From Bacteroidota bacterium (GTDB lineage Bacteria > Bacteroidota > Bacteroidia > 2-12-FULL-35-15), in contig CANJYB010000028.1 in assembly GCA_947479085.1 (NCBI GenBank), forward strand, positions 1 to 53,312: a stretch of DNA of 53,312 nucleotides. Direction: 5' to 3'. The first letter of the stretch is position 1. Each line of letters opens with the position of its first letter. Positions 15,400-22,403 of this stretch are shown here, piece by piece. The notes beneath the pieces are model-generated. The model had not been told where the DNA came from. It made no database searches and was given only the letters and a program-made list of their open reading frames with translations. Position numbers and translations under genes: made by a program.

Positions 15400-18087
15400 A
15401 TGAAAAAAGCTACCCTCATTACTGCACTGTTATTAGTAGGTGCCACTTATACCAATGCCCAGGTATTTCTGAAAAACAAAACCGGCAAAGCTCAGTCGTT
15501 CAAAGAAATGCAAATACAGTTTGATAACTGGGCCCGCAAAACCGATTTGAAACATACCAAACACTGGAAATACTTTAAACGCTGGGAAAACGAAATGGAA
15601 ATGCACCTGGACGGAAAGGGCAATCCCGGAAATCCTGCCATATATATAGATGCAGCAGTAAAAGCAGCGAATGAAAAAAATGCCAAGCGTTCCGAAAAAT
15701 TTCTTCGTTCGGCATGGTCGCCAGTAGGGCCTTACACATTGCCCGGAAACCTTACCGGATACATGCAAAACGGAATAGGCCGTATCAATTGCATAGCTTT
15801 TCATCCTACTAATCCTTCTACTTATTTTATAGGAGTGGCACAGGGCGGAATGTGGAAAACCACCAACAATGGTTCAAGCTGGACACCTCTGACCGATAAC
15901 CTGCCAATAGAAAGAATAAGCGACATCTGCATCGACCCTAATAATCCCAACACGATGTACATTTCCGTTTGCGATTTCGAATACATAGATGTGGCGCTAA
16001 ACCTCGATGCCCGCAAGCGCCATACACATTATGGTTTGGGAGTTTATAAAACCACCGATGGAGGTACCACCTGGAACCCTACAGGACTGACCTTTCAGCT
16101 GACCAACGGAGATGCTTCTTTAATAAGAAAAATAATGGTGAACCCCGCCAACAGCAATAATGTGATAGCCTGCGGAGTAAGCGGTATGTACACTTCTACT
16201 AACGGAGGCACCACCTGGAACCATCCGCTGGACTCACTGTTCTGGGATTTGCAGCAAGACCCAACCAACCCTTCCACATTATATGCCACCACCGGTTGGT
16301 TGCAGTTTCAGAACATCGGCTCCTGCGGCATTTATAAATCATTGGATTTTGGAAACACCTGGACCCTGCTGAACACCGGCATTCCGGCTACCGGCATCAT
16401 TCAGCGCATCAGAGTGGCAGTAGCACCTTCCGATCATAATTATGTATATGCCATGACAGTGGGCACGGACGAAGGTTCGGCAGGTATATATAAATCTATA
16501 GATGCCGGACTTACCTGGAACTTCATTGACCCCGGGGTGAACATGCTGGAAGGCGGAGATGGCTCAGTGGCAGGCGGACAGGGAACTTACGACCTTGGGT
16601 TCAGCGTTAATGCCAATGATAAAAACACGGTGTATGTGGGTGGTGTAAACATCTGGTGTTCTACCGATGGTGCACAGTCGTTTAACCCCGTTAGTCATTG
16701 GACTTTGCAGTATGGCCCTACTTTACACGGAGACATTCATTTTATAGAAACACAACCCGCTACCGGAAGCATATTTGTATGCAGCGATGGCGGACTTTAC
16801 CGCACCAATTCTATTACACCACAAACCTGGAACGATGCCAATAACGGCTCACCATGGCCTACCCAATGGACCACCATCAGTGACGGGATGAACATTACTT
16901 CCTTTTATCGTTTATCCAGTTCGCGAAATTTCACCGACCGACTGGCGGCAGGAGCACAGGACAATGCTACTTTTTATTACGATGGAACTGCCTGGAATAC
17001 CATATTTGGCGGAGATGGAATGGATAACTATTGCGACCCGGTAAACGATAATGTGGTGATAGGTTCGGCCCAGTATGGTAACTTTTTTGTTTCCAATGAT
17101 GGCGGATTTTCTGACATCGGGGCCAATGTAAATGTAAACTTTGAGGCAGGTGAGTGGGTATCGCCCATTATTGCTGACTATAATAATCCCGGAACCTTGT
17201 ATGCCGGATTTACCAATGTTGCCAAATCAACAGATGGAGGGTTTAACTGGTTTCCGCTGAATCCATTGCCGACTAATGCTATTCACGACAATGAAATTTC
17301 TGCTCTGGCTGTTGGTTATAATAATACCAATGTGCTGTACGCAGCGCGAAGAATACGGTTTGAGTACAATACACCTTCTTCCATCGATGTTTCACAAAAC
17401 GGGGGCAACAGCTGGACCGACATTACAGCTGGCCTTCCGGATACATTATACATTACAGGAATAGATGTAAGTCAAACCAATGCCAGCGTAGCATTTGTAT
17501 CTCTGGCCGGTTTCAGCAGCGGAAACAAAGTATTTAAAACCATCAATGCCGGTGCCACCTGGATCAATATTTCTTACAACCTGCCAAACATTCCTGTTAA
17601 TTGTATCAAGACAGTGCCCGTAGCAGGAGACTTAATGATTGCAACCGACCTTGGTGTATATGTATTGGATGCCGCCAATAATACCTGGGTAAGCCAAAGC
17701 ACAGGTTTACCAAATGTTATCATTTCGGATATTGAGTTTAATCCGGTTCTGGATAAAATATATATTTCTACTTTCGGAAGAGGCATCTGGGAAAACACCT
17801 TGTCCTCCTTGGTAACCAGTGTTGCAAAACCAACCGCCACCGAAATAGGAGTGGAGCTATATCCTTCTCCTAACGATGGAAACTTTACGCTTCATCTTAC
17901 CGATTCCAATTCAAAAGATGAATTATTGAGCCTTGAAATTGTTGACATTATGGGCAGAACAGCCTTTACTGCTAACCTTACCGGACAAACCACTTATCAG
18001 GAAAAATTAAATCTTTCTCCGGGAATGTATTTTGCAAAAATAAAAAGCAAAAAGCTGAATGGAGTGAAGAGTTTTATTGTGAAGTAA
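15400..18087 (+). CDS. T9SS-secreted BNR / sortilin-like beta-propeller protein
   Basis: An 895-residue secreted protein. The signal peptide is MKKATLITALLLVGATYTNAQ. The body contains many BNR/Asp-box repeats (GMWKTTNNGSSWTPL, GVYKTTDGGTTWNP, GIYKSIDAGLTWNF, VAKSTDGGFNWFPL, KVFKTINAGATWIN), as in VPS10/sortilin and glycosyl-hydrolase-like propellers. The C-terminus (GVELYPSPNDGNFTLHL ... GMYFAKIKSKK ... SFIVK) is a type A T9SS sorting domain. No catalytic residues of a sialidase are evident, so adhesion or binding is as likely as hydrolysis. A strong terminator follows at 18142-18176. Confidence 0.9.
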   Translation: MKKATLITALLLVGATYTNAQVFLKNKTGKAQSFKEMQIQFDNWARKTDLKHTKHWKYFKRWENEMEMHLDGKGNPGNPAIYIDAAVKAANEKNAKRSEKFLRSAWSPVGPYTLPGNLTGYMQNGIGRINCIAFHPTNPSTYFIGVAQGGMWKTTNNGSSWTPLTDNLPIERISDICIDPNNPNTMYISVCDFEYIDVALNLDARKRHTHYGLGVYKTTDGGTTWNPTGLTFQLTNGDASLIRKIMVNPANSNNVIACGVSGMYTSTNGGTTWNHPLDSLFWDLQQDPTNPSTLYATTGWLQFQNIGSCGIYKSLDFGNTWTLLNTGIPATGIIQRIRVAVAPSDHNYVYAMTVGTDEGSAGIYKSIDAGLTWNFIDPGVNMLEGGDGSVAGGQGTYDLGFSVNANDKNTVYVGGVNIWCSTDGAQSFNPVSHWTLQYGPTLHGDIHFIETQPATGSIFVCSDGGLYRTNSITPQTWNDANNGSPWPTQWTTISDGMNITSFYRLSSSRNFTDRLAAGAQDNATFYYDGTAWNTIFGGDGMDNYCDPVNDNVVIGSAQYGNFFVSNDGGFSDIGANVNVNFEAGEWVSPIIADYNNPGTLYAGFTNVAKSTDGGFNWFPLNPLPTNAIHDNEISALAVGYNNTNVLYAARRIRFEYNTPSSIDVSQNGGNSWTDITAGLPDTLYITGIDVSQTNASVAFVSLAGFSSGNKVFKTINAGATWINISYNLPNIPVNCIKTVPVAGDLMIATDLGVYVLDAANNTWVSQSTGLPNVIISDIEFNPVLDKIYISTFGRGIWENTLSSLVTSVAKPTATEIGVELYPSPNDGNFTLHLTDSNSKDELLSLEIVDIMGRTAFTANLTGQTTYQEKLNLSPGMYFAKIKSKKLNGVKSFIVK

Positions 18088-18095
18088 AAGAAGAC

Positions 18096-18130
18096 AGATG
18101 GAGGATGTTTGATGTTGGATATTTGATGAC
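18096..18130 (+). repeat. Heptamer array after the BNR-protein stop codon
   Basis: Five phased 7-mers AGATGGA, GGATGTT, TGATGTT, GGATATT, TGATGAC begin 8 nt after the TAA at 18085-18087. They belong to the same TGGATGT-type class, in the same gene-sense orientation, as the array at 18311-18359. Confidence 0.75.
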
Positions 18131-18141
18131 GAAATATGTAT

Positions 18142-18176
18142 AAAAAAAGCCTTGCAGTATGCAGGGCTTTTTTTTT
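18142..18176 (+). terminator. Intrinsic terminator of the BNR-protein gene
   Basis: A-tract, then AAGCCTTGCA / TGCAGGGCTT stem (one G-T pair) with a 3-nt loop, then nine T residues. This is a classic rho-independent terminator 54 nt after the stop codon. Confidence 0.88.
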
Positions 18177-18189
18177 GTGCGCAGCAATT

Positions 18190-18215
18190 CCCCTCTAGAG
18201 AGGGGTTAGGGGTGT
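18190..18215. repeat. G-rich palindromic intergenic element (copy 2)
   Basis: CCCCTCT (18190-18196) and AGAGGGG (18199-18205) arms are followed by TTAGGGGTGTG. It has the same design as the element at 1933-1972. Confidence 0.55.
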
Positions 18216-18221
18216 GTTTAA

Positions 18222-18300
18222 TTTATTGCGATTCGCCATGGCGAAGAAGCAATCAGTTTAAAAGAAGTGCAGAGATTCCTTCGTTCCTCGCAATGACGAA
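18222..18300. repeat. REP-like interspersed palindrome, degenerate copy A
   Basis: The right half AGATTCCTTCGTTCCTCGCA (continuing ATGACG, 18273-18298) and the core TTTAAAAGAAGTGCAGAGATT are shared with copy B at 18911-18982. The left arm is altered and contains a perfect 14-bp palindrome TTCGCCATGGCGAA (18232-18245). The two copies lie in the same orientation on either side of the gene at 18365-18862. Confidence 0.75.
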
Positions 18301-18310
18301 CTTAATTTGC

Positions 18311-18359
18311 ACATCCAATATCTAACATCCAACATCCAACATCTAACATCCAATATCCG
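18311..18359 (-). repeat. Heptamer array at the 3' end of the 18365-18862 gene
   Basis: Seven phased 7-mers on the plus strand: ACATCCA, ATATCTA, ACATCCA, ACATCCA, ACATCTA, ACATCCA, ATATCCG. Read in the sense of the minus-strand gene these are TGGATGT/TAGATGT units. The array begins 5 nt beyond the stop codon. Confidence 0.88.
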
Positions 18360-18364
18360 ACCTT

Positions 18365-18862
18365 TCAAAACTTCTGATCATATAATTCAATTGCTTTCCG
18401 CTTGTATTTCATTCTTCGGTATTTAAAAACACCTGAAGCCACAGGGCAGGCAACAGCTAAAACTAAACACGTTCCGGCTATTGCATTCAATTTTTTATTT
18501 TCTGCTTCATGGGAAGGTGGCACATACTGCAGATACATGGCACCTGGAGATGGTGGAGCATTATTTTGCTTAATTTTATTCAGGCATCCCCATGTTGCTA
18601 TGACTAATGGAATAGCCAAAAATCCTATCAATTGTGAATTATGCGAACGATTTGAAATACGTGCAAGTCTCATTACCTCTTTATCTCCCGAAGCACTTAA
18701 AACGTTCATCATTTTCAATTCTCCGATAGTTTCACCTCGGTAGAGGTATGAATTTTCGCCAAAATAATATATTTTATTATCTTTTTTTACTAAACTATCC
18801 TGAGCATTTGCAATAGTAGAAAACAAAGGAAATGAACCAAGCAGAATTAAAAACAGCTTCAT
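18365..18862 (-). CDS. Small exported membrane protein, unknown function
   Basis: This 165-residue protein has a signal peptide (MKLFLILLGSFPLFSTIANAQ) followed by a short polar domain with a YYFGENSYLYRGETIGEL segment. Two further hydrophobic segments are present (LIGFLAIPLVIATWGCL near 98-114 and LNAIAGTCLVLAVACPVASGVF, in part, near 126-147). The C-terminus is basic. I do not recognise the family. It lies alone between two copies of a REP-like palindrome and has a heptamer array at its 3' end. Confidence 0.7.
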   Translation of the reverse strand: MKLFLILLGSFPLFSTIANAQDSLVKKDNKIYYFGENSYLYRGETIGELKMMNVLSASGDKEVMRLARISNRSHNSQLIGFLAIPLVIATWGCLNKIKQNNAPPSPGAMYLQYVPPSHEAENKKLNAIAGTCLVLAVACPVASGVFKYRRMKYKRKAIELYDQKF

Positions 18863-18910
18863 GTTTTATTTTTATTTAGTCGATATTCATCAGGCATTTT
18901 TTAGTTGCAT

Positions 18911-18982
18911 CGTCATTGCGAGGCACGAAGCAATCTGTTTAAAAGAAGTGCAGAGATTGCTTCGTTCCTCGCAATGACGAAC
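18911..18982. repeat. REP-like interspersed palindrome, copy B
   Basis: Two 26-bp arms, 18911-18936 (CGTCATTGCGAGG ...) and 18954-18979 (... CCTCGCAATGACG), are inverted repeats with one mismatch around a 17-nt loop. This is a widespread type of imperfect-palindrome intergenic repeat. Translation across it gives HCEARSNL ... IASFLAMTN, a known source of spurious ORF calls. Confidence 0.88.
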
Positions 18983-19036
18983 TCACTACTCATCAGTCAT
19001 CGGACATCCGTCATCCAACATCCGTCATCGGACACT
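18981..19036 (-). repeat. Heptamer array abutting the M42 peptidase stop codon
   Basis: Eight phased 7-mers on the plus strand: ACTCACT, ACTCATC, AGTCATC, GGACATC, CGTCATC, CAACATC, CGTCATC, GGACACT. The last base (19036) touches the peptidase stop codon (19037-19039). In the gene's sense direction the units are GATGNNN with recurrent TGA. Confidence 0.88.
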
Positions 19037-19948
19037 TCACAGTTTCTCCATCAACACCTTATACAATTTCGCCATTGCATCAATATCTGTTTTATACACC
19101 TTTTCATCAGGAGTATGCACAAAGTCTTCGGGTGCACCAATGAAACACCAGTCCCAAGGAGCTTCCGCCATTTGCAGTTCCTTGGCATCGCTTCCTCCGG
19201 TTCCTTCCACTTCCAGTTGATAAGGTACTTTCGATTTTTTAGCAATAGCAATTATTTTATCCACATACGATTTGCGGGGAACCAAACTGTCACGCAATGA
19301 AATAACCACCCCTTTGCCATGAGGCACACCGGGTGTAACCCAGGTAATATCAGAAATGATGGCTTGTTTTACTTTGAATTTTTCATAAATAAACTTCTGA
19401 AGATAGGATACACTTCCGCCACCATGTTCTTCCCAACACGAAAAAACAAGTATCCCATCCTTTAATGTTTCAGCTACTTTCAGGGCATTCCAAACGCCAA
19501 GGCGGTTGTCCATATAGCAGCACTGTACATACTCTTTCGTTTCGCGCCAATCGGGTTTAAAAGTAAGTTCAGTACCTCTTACCAGTTCGCGTTTGTATTT
19601 ATAAGTAATGTTGTTTTCCTTATCCACAGAAAGGGTACATTCTATTTTTCCTTTTTCATCCTTGCCCACCAGTTCAAAACCATCTACCGTTCTCGGCCCA
19701 CCGATTTTTACCAGTTCTTTGCCATACCGCACCGTAAACCCGATACTGTCAATATGAGCAAACACAGCAGTTCTTGGTTTCCCGAAAACCAATACTATAC
19801 AATCCTGGAAACCATCACCTGAATAAACGGTTGGTTTATGTTTCCATTTCTTTTTGTTCTTATCAATGTAGTTCAACAGGAATTTAGTCATTGGTGCTTC
19901 ATTGCCCGATGGAGCATGAATGGCGCACATTTCTTTTAATAGTTTCAT
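19037..19948 (-). CDS. M42-family metallo-aminopeptidase
   Basis: This 303-residue dinuclear metallopeptidase is of the M42/M28-like fold (FrvX/YsdC/tetrahedral aminopeptidase type). Candidate metal ligands and catalytic residues appear in order: AHIDSIGF (His65, Asp67), CYMDNRLGVW (Asp147), CWEEHGGGS (Glu173/Glu174), ISDITW (Asp200) and the C-terminal FVHTPDEKV His. The N-terminal HAPSGNE motif is typical of the family. It trims N-terminal residues from peptides in the cytoplasm; no signal peptide is present. Its stop codon abuts a heptamer array. Confidence 0.87.
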   Translation of the reverse strand: MKLLKEMCAIHAPSGNEAPMTKFLLNYIDKNKKKWKHKPTVYSGDGFQDCIVLVFGKPRTAVFAHIDSIGFTVRYGKELVKIGGPRTVDGFELVGKDEKGKIECTLSVDKENNITYKYKRELVRGTELTFKPDWRETKEYVQCCYMDNRLGVWNALKVAETLKDGILVFSCWEEHGGGSVSYLQKFIYEKFKVKQAIISDITWVTPGVPHGKGVVISLRDSLVPRKSYVDKIIAIAKKSKVPYQLEVEGTGGSDAKELQMAEAPWDWCFIGAPEDFVHTPDEKVYKTDIDAMAKLYKVLMEKL

Positions 19949-19994
19949 AGTTGCGGATAACGGATTATTACGAATTTACTAATTATATTTATAC

Positions 19995-20113
19995 TTATTA
20001 CTCAATACTCTCTACTCATTACTCATTACTCACTCCTCAATACTCTCTTCTCAATGCTCATTACTCACTACTAACTATTAACTATTAACTATTCACTATT
20101 AACTATTCACTTC
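19995..20113 (-). repeat. 17-unit phased heptamer array overlapping the YigZ stop codon
   Basis: Starting at 19995 the plus strand reads in strict 7-nt register: TTATTAC, TCAATAC, TCTCTAC, TCATTAC, TCATTAC, TCACTCC, TCAATAC, TCTCTTC, TCAATGC, TCATTAC, TCACTAC, TAACTAT, TAACTAT, TAACTAT, TCACTAT, TAACTAT, TCACTTC. In the sense of the minus-strand gene these are TGAGTAA, TTAATAG, TGAATAG and similar. The last unit contains the YigZ stop codon (20107-20109) and its final codons. This is the longest array in the window and fills the 158-bp gap. Confidence 0.9.
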
Positions 20114-20712
20114 TTTTTCAATTCAAGATTACTCATTTTATTAAACATCTCCTGCACTTTTGATGAATTATTTTTTCGAACTTCAAAAACAAGTGAACAG
20201 GTCAGTTCAAAGTTTTGCGATTTTATTTCCAGGTGTTCATCCTTTATAATTTTCATCACATCATTCATCTGCAGGTAATCAAACTGCAGTTCGAAACGCT
20301 CCGTTACTATTTTTTCTATAATTATGGAATTGGTAAGAGCTTCAGCAGCAGCTAGTTTATACGCATTAATTAAACCACTTACCCCGAGCAATGTTCCACC
20401 GAAATAACGAACCACTACAATTAATATATCGGTCACATCCTTGCTTTGCAGTTGCCCCAGTATAGGTTTTCCGGCAGTGCCGGATGGTTCACCATCATCA
20501 TTGGCCCTGTATACTAACTTTTCGGCACCCAGCCGGTAAGCATAACAATGGTGTCTTGCACTATGATGTTCCTTTCTTAAATCGGCCTGGTGTTTTTTTA
20601 TTTCTTCCTCAGTAGAAACAGGGAAAGCATAGGCAATAAATTTACTGCCCTTGTCTTTATACAAACCCTGGCTGGGTTTGGAAATGGTTAAATAGGTATC
20701 CTCTGCACTCAT
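20107..20712 (-). CDS. YigZ / IMPACT-family protein
   Basis: A 201-residue protein of the YigZ (UPF0029) family: an N-terminal domain with KGSKFIAYAFPVSTEEE, HHSARHHCYAYRLG, the hallmark NDDGEPSGTAGKPIL and VVRYFGGTLLGVSGLINAY, then a C-terminal RNA-binding-like ferredoxin fold. The eukaryotic relative IMPACT regulates Gcn2; the bacterial role is unsettled. I start at the ATG ending at 20712 (MSAEDTYL), which gives the usual family length; an upstream start at 20766 would add a non-conserved 18-residue tail. The stop codon lies in the heptamer array. Confidence 0.85.
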   Translation of the reverse strand: MSAEDTYLTISKPSQGLYKDKGSKFIAYAFPVSTEEEIKKHQADLRKEHHSARHHCYAYRLGAEKLVYRANDDGEPSGTAGKPILGQLQSKDVTDILIVVVRYFGGTLLGVSGLINAYKLAAAEALTNSIIIEKIVTERFELQFDYLQMNDVMKIIKDEHLEIKSQNFELTCSLVFEVRKNNSSKVQEMFNKMSNLELKKK

Positions 20713-20852
20713 GGCTGCAAAACTACTAATTTGCCAAAACGAATGGAAAAACTTTTTGTTTTCCAATGGATTGTGTTAAAAGATTATTGAAAAAATATTT
20801 GTTTTTATTTAATAGTTAATTTACTTTAGCTGAAAATTTAATAACATAACCA

Positions 20853-21290
20853 ATGTTACCTACTTTCATAGACATAGAACCAACAACACAAAAATTAGTT
20901 TTGGAATCGAAACTAAAAAGTGTAAATGCTGTAGACGAACTCATTTCAGGGATACGTGAGGTCTACTTCATTTCAGACGATTATTGCAACGATATATGGG
21001 TGGTGCTGAACGAAGCAGTATCCAATGCAATAAAACATGGAAACAAATTCGACTCTTCCAAAAAAGTACGGCTTTCCATGGAAATTAAAGACGAACGCTT
21101 TCTTTGCTTTTCTGTAAAAGATGAAGGAAGAGGTTTTAATCCCGAATTAGTTCCTGACCCTACCAGTCCTGCGAGAATTTATGAACCAAACGGGAGAGGA
21201 ATATTCCTGATGAGAAAATTATCTCACGAGGTAAATTTTTCGGATAATGGTCGTATGGTAGAAATGGTTTTTGATTTGTACAGAGAGTAG
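20853..21290 (+). CDS. RsbW-like ATP-binding anti-sigma regulatory protein (HATPase_c_2)
   Basis: This 145-residue single-domain GHKL ATPase resembles anti-sigma factor serine kinases. The N box NEAVSNAIKHGN (53-64), G1 box DEGRGF (90-95) and G2 box GRGIFLM (114-120) are intact. Such proteins bind a sigma factor or phosphorylate an anti-sigma antagonist such as SpoIIAA/RsbV. No antagonist or sigma gene adjoins it, so its partner is unknown. It is an isolated plus-strand gene divergent from yigZ and convergent with ribD. Confidence 0.87.
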   Translation: MLPTFIDIEPTTQKLVLESKLKSVNAVDELISGIREVYFISDDYCNDIWVVLNEAVSNAIKHGNKFDSSKKVRLSMEIKDERFLCFSVKDEGRGFNPELVPDPTSPARIYEPNGRGIFLMRKLSHEVNFSDNGRMVEMVFDLYRE

Positions 21291-21306
21291 TACAGCCACA
21301 ATTTAA

Positions 21307-22359
21307 TTAATTCACCTTATTATTTTCAAACCAGAGCAGTCTGTCACCACTGCTGTTTTCAGTACGCACAGGTTGCTCATTCATTACAGGGGCTTTCACA
21401 CCTTTTCCTGCTTTTTTAATAGCAACAAATACCCTCGCTTCATCCCAAGAGTCCGCCTTAATAAAACTGGTTAACAATTGTTCACCTCCTTCTACTAATA
21501 AAGAAAGAATATTTCTTTTGTAAAGTTCATTCATGAGTTGTGGTACCACCGGTGCTTCAAAATCAATTTTTACAAACTCCAGGTTGTTTTCTGAAACAGC
21601 ATCAGCAGCGGTAAACACAAGGGTAGGGGTAGACTGGTCGAATAAATTATTTTTTTTAGGAATACGTAACCATTTATCTATTGTTATTCGCAAAGGGTTT
21701 TTGCCTTCCACATCTCTAACTGTCAGTTGCGGGTTATCCAGCAGGGCGGTATTGGTCCCTACCATAATCGCCTGTTCCTGACTTCGCCATTGGTGAACTA
21801 ATTTTTTTGATGCAGCATTACTCACCTGCAAGGCCTTTTGGGTATTGTTTTCTGTCCGGTCAGCATCTATAAAACCATCCATGGTTTCAGCCCATTTCAG
21901 GATAACGTATGGTCGTTTCTTTTCGTGAAAAGTAAAAAAGCGAATGTTTAACTTTTTACATTCAGCTTCCAGAATCCCCGTTTCTACTTTAATTCCTGCT
22001 TTCTTTAGTTTTTCTATTCCCTTTCCGGAAACCAATGAATTGGAATCCACACTGCCAATCACCACATGTGGAATTTTATTTTCAACTATTAAATCAGCAC
22101 AGGGAGGAGTTTTGCCAAAGTGAGCACATGGTTCAAGGTTAACATACAATGTTGCTTTTTTTAATAATTCCTTGTCTGTCACCTTGGCAATTGCATTTAC
22201 TTCTGCATGGGCTTTTCCATATTCCTGGTGATGCCCTTCGGCAATAATTTTATCATCCACCACTATCACACAGCCTACCATGGGATTGGGAGATACATTT
22301 CCCAAACCTTTTAATGCCAGTTCAAGGCAGCGATTCATAAATAATTCGTGGTTGTTCAT
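21307..22359 (-). CDS. ribD: Bifunctional riboflavin biosynthesis deaminase/reductase
   Basis: This 350-residue enzyme catalyses the second and third steps of riboflavin synthesis: deamination of the pyrimidine and NADPH-dependent reduction of the ribosyl group. The N-terminal deaminase has the zinc motifs HAEVNAI and EPCAHFGKTPPCADLI. The linker leads to a reductase domain starting at RPYVILKWAETMDGFID. Length and order of domains are normal. It is divergent from prmC with 44 nt between starts. No other rib genes are in the window. Confidence 0.94.
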   Translation of the reverse strand: MNNHELFMNRCLELALKGLGNVSPNPMVGCVIVVDDKIIAEGHHQEYGKAHAEVNAIAKVTDKELLKKATLYVNLEPCAHFGKTPPCADLIVENKIPHVVIGSVDSNSLVSGKGIEKLKKAGIKVETGILEAECKKLNIRFFTFHEKKRPYVILKWAETMDGFIDADRTENNTQKALQVSNAASKKLVHQWRSQEQAIMVGTNTALLDNPQLTVRDVEGKNPLRITIDKWLRIPKKNNLFDQSTPTLVFTAADAVSENNLEFVKIDFEAPVVPQLMNELYKRNILSLLVEGGEQLLTSFIKADSWDEARVFVAIKKAGKGVKAPVMNEQPVRTENSSGDRLLWFENNKVN

Positions 22360-22389
22360 TTTCTAAGTGGGTGTAAAGTTAACTATTCT

Positions 22390-22397
22390 TACTTTTG
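22390..22397 (+). promoter_or_regulatory. -7 promoter element immediately before prmC
   Basis: TACTTTTG matches TAnnTTTG and ends only 6 nt before the ATG at 22404. If used, transcription would begin at or very near the start codon, giving a leaderless or near-leaderless mRNA. It also argues against translation from the TTG at 22395, which lies inside it. Confidence 0.55.
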
Positions 22398-22403
22398 CAA
22401 CTT

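Noticed and set aside
18905-19300. Plus-strand frame of 131 codons beginning MHRHCEARSNL
   Set aside because: It runs through the REP-like palindrome and antisense to the M42 peptidase. HCEARSNL ... IASFLAMTN is a typical artefact of translating this repeat.
22395-22403. TTG start for prmC
   Set aside because: It lies inside a -7 promoter match, and the ATG at 22404 gives the normal N-terminus.
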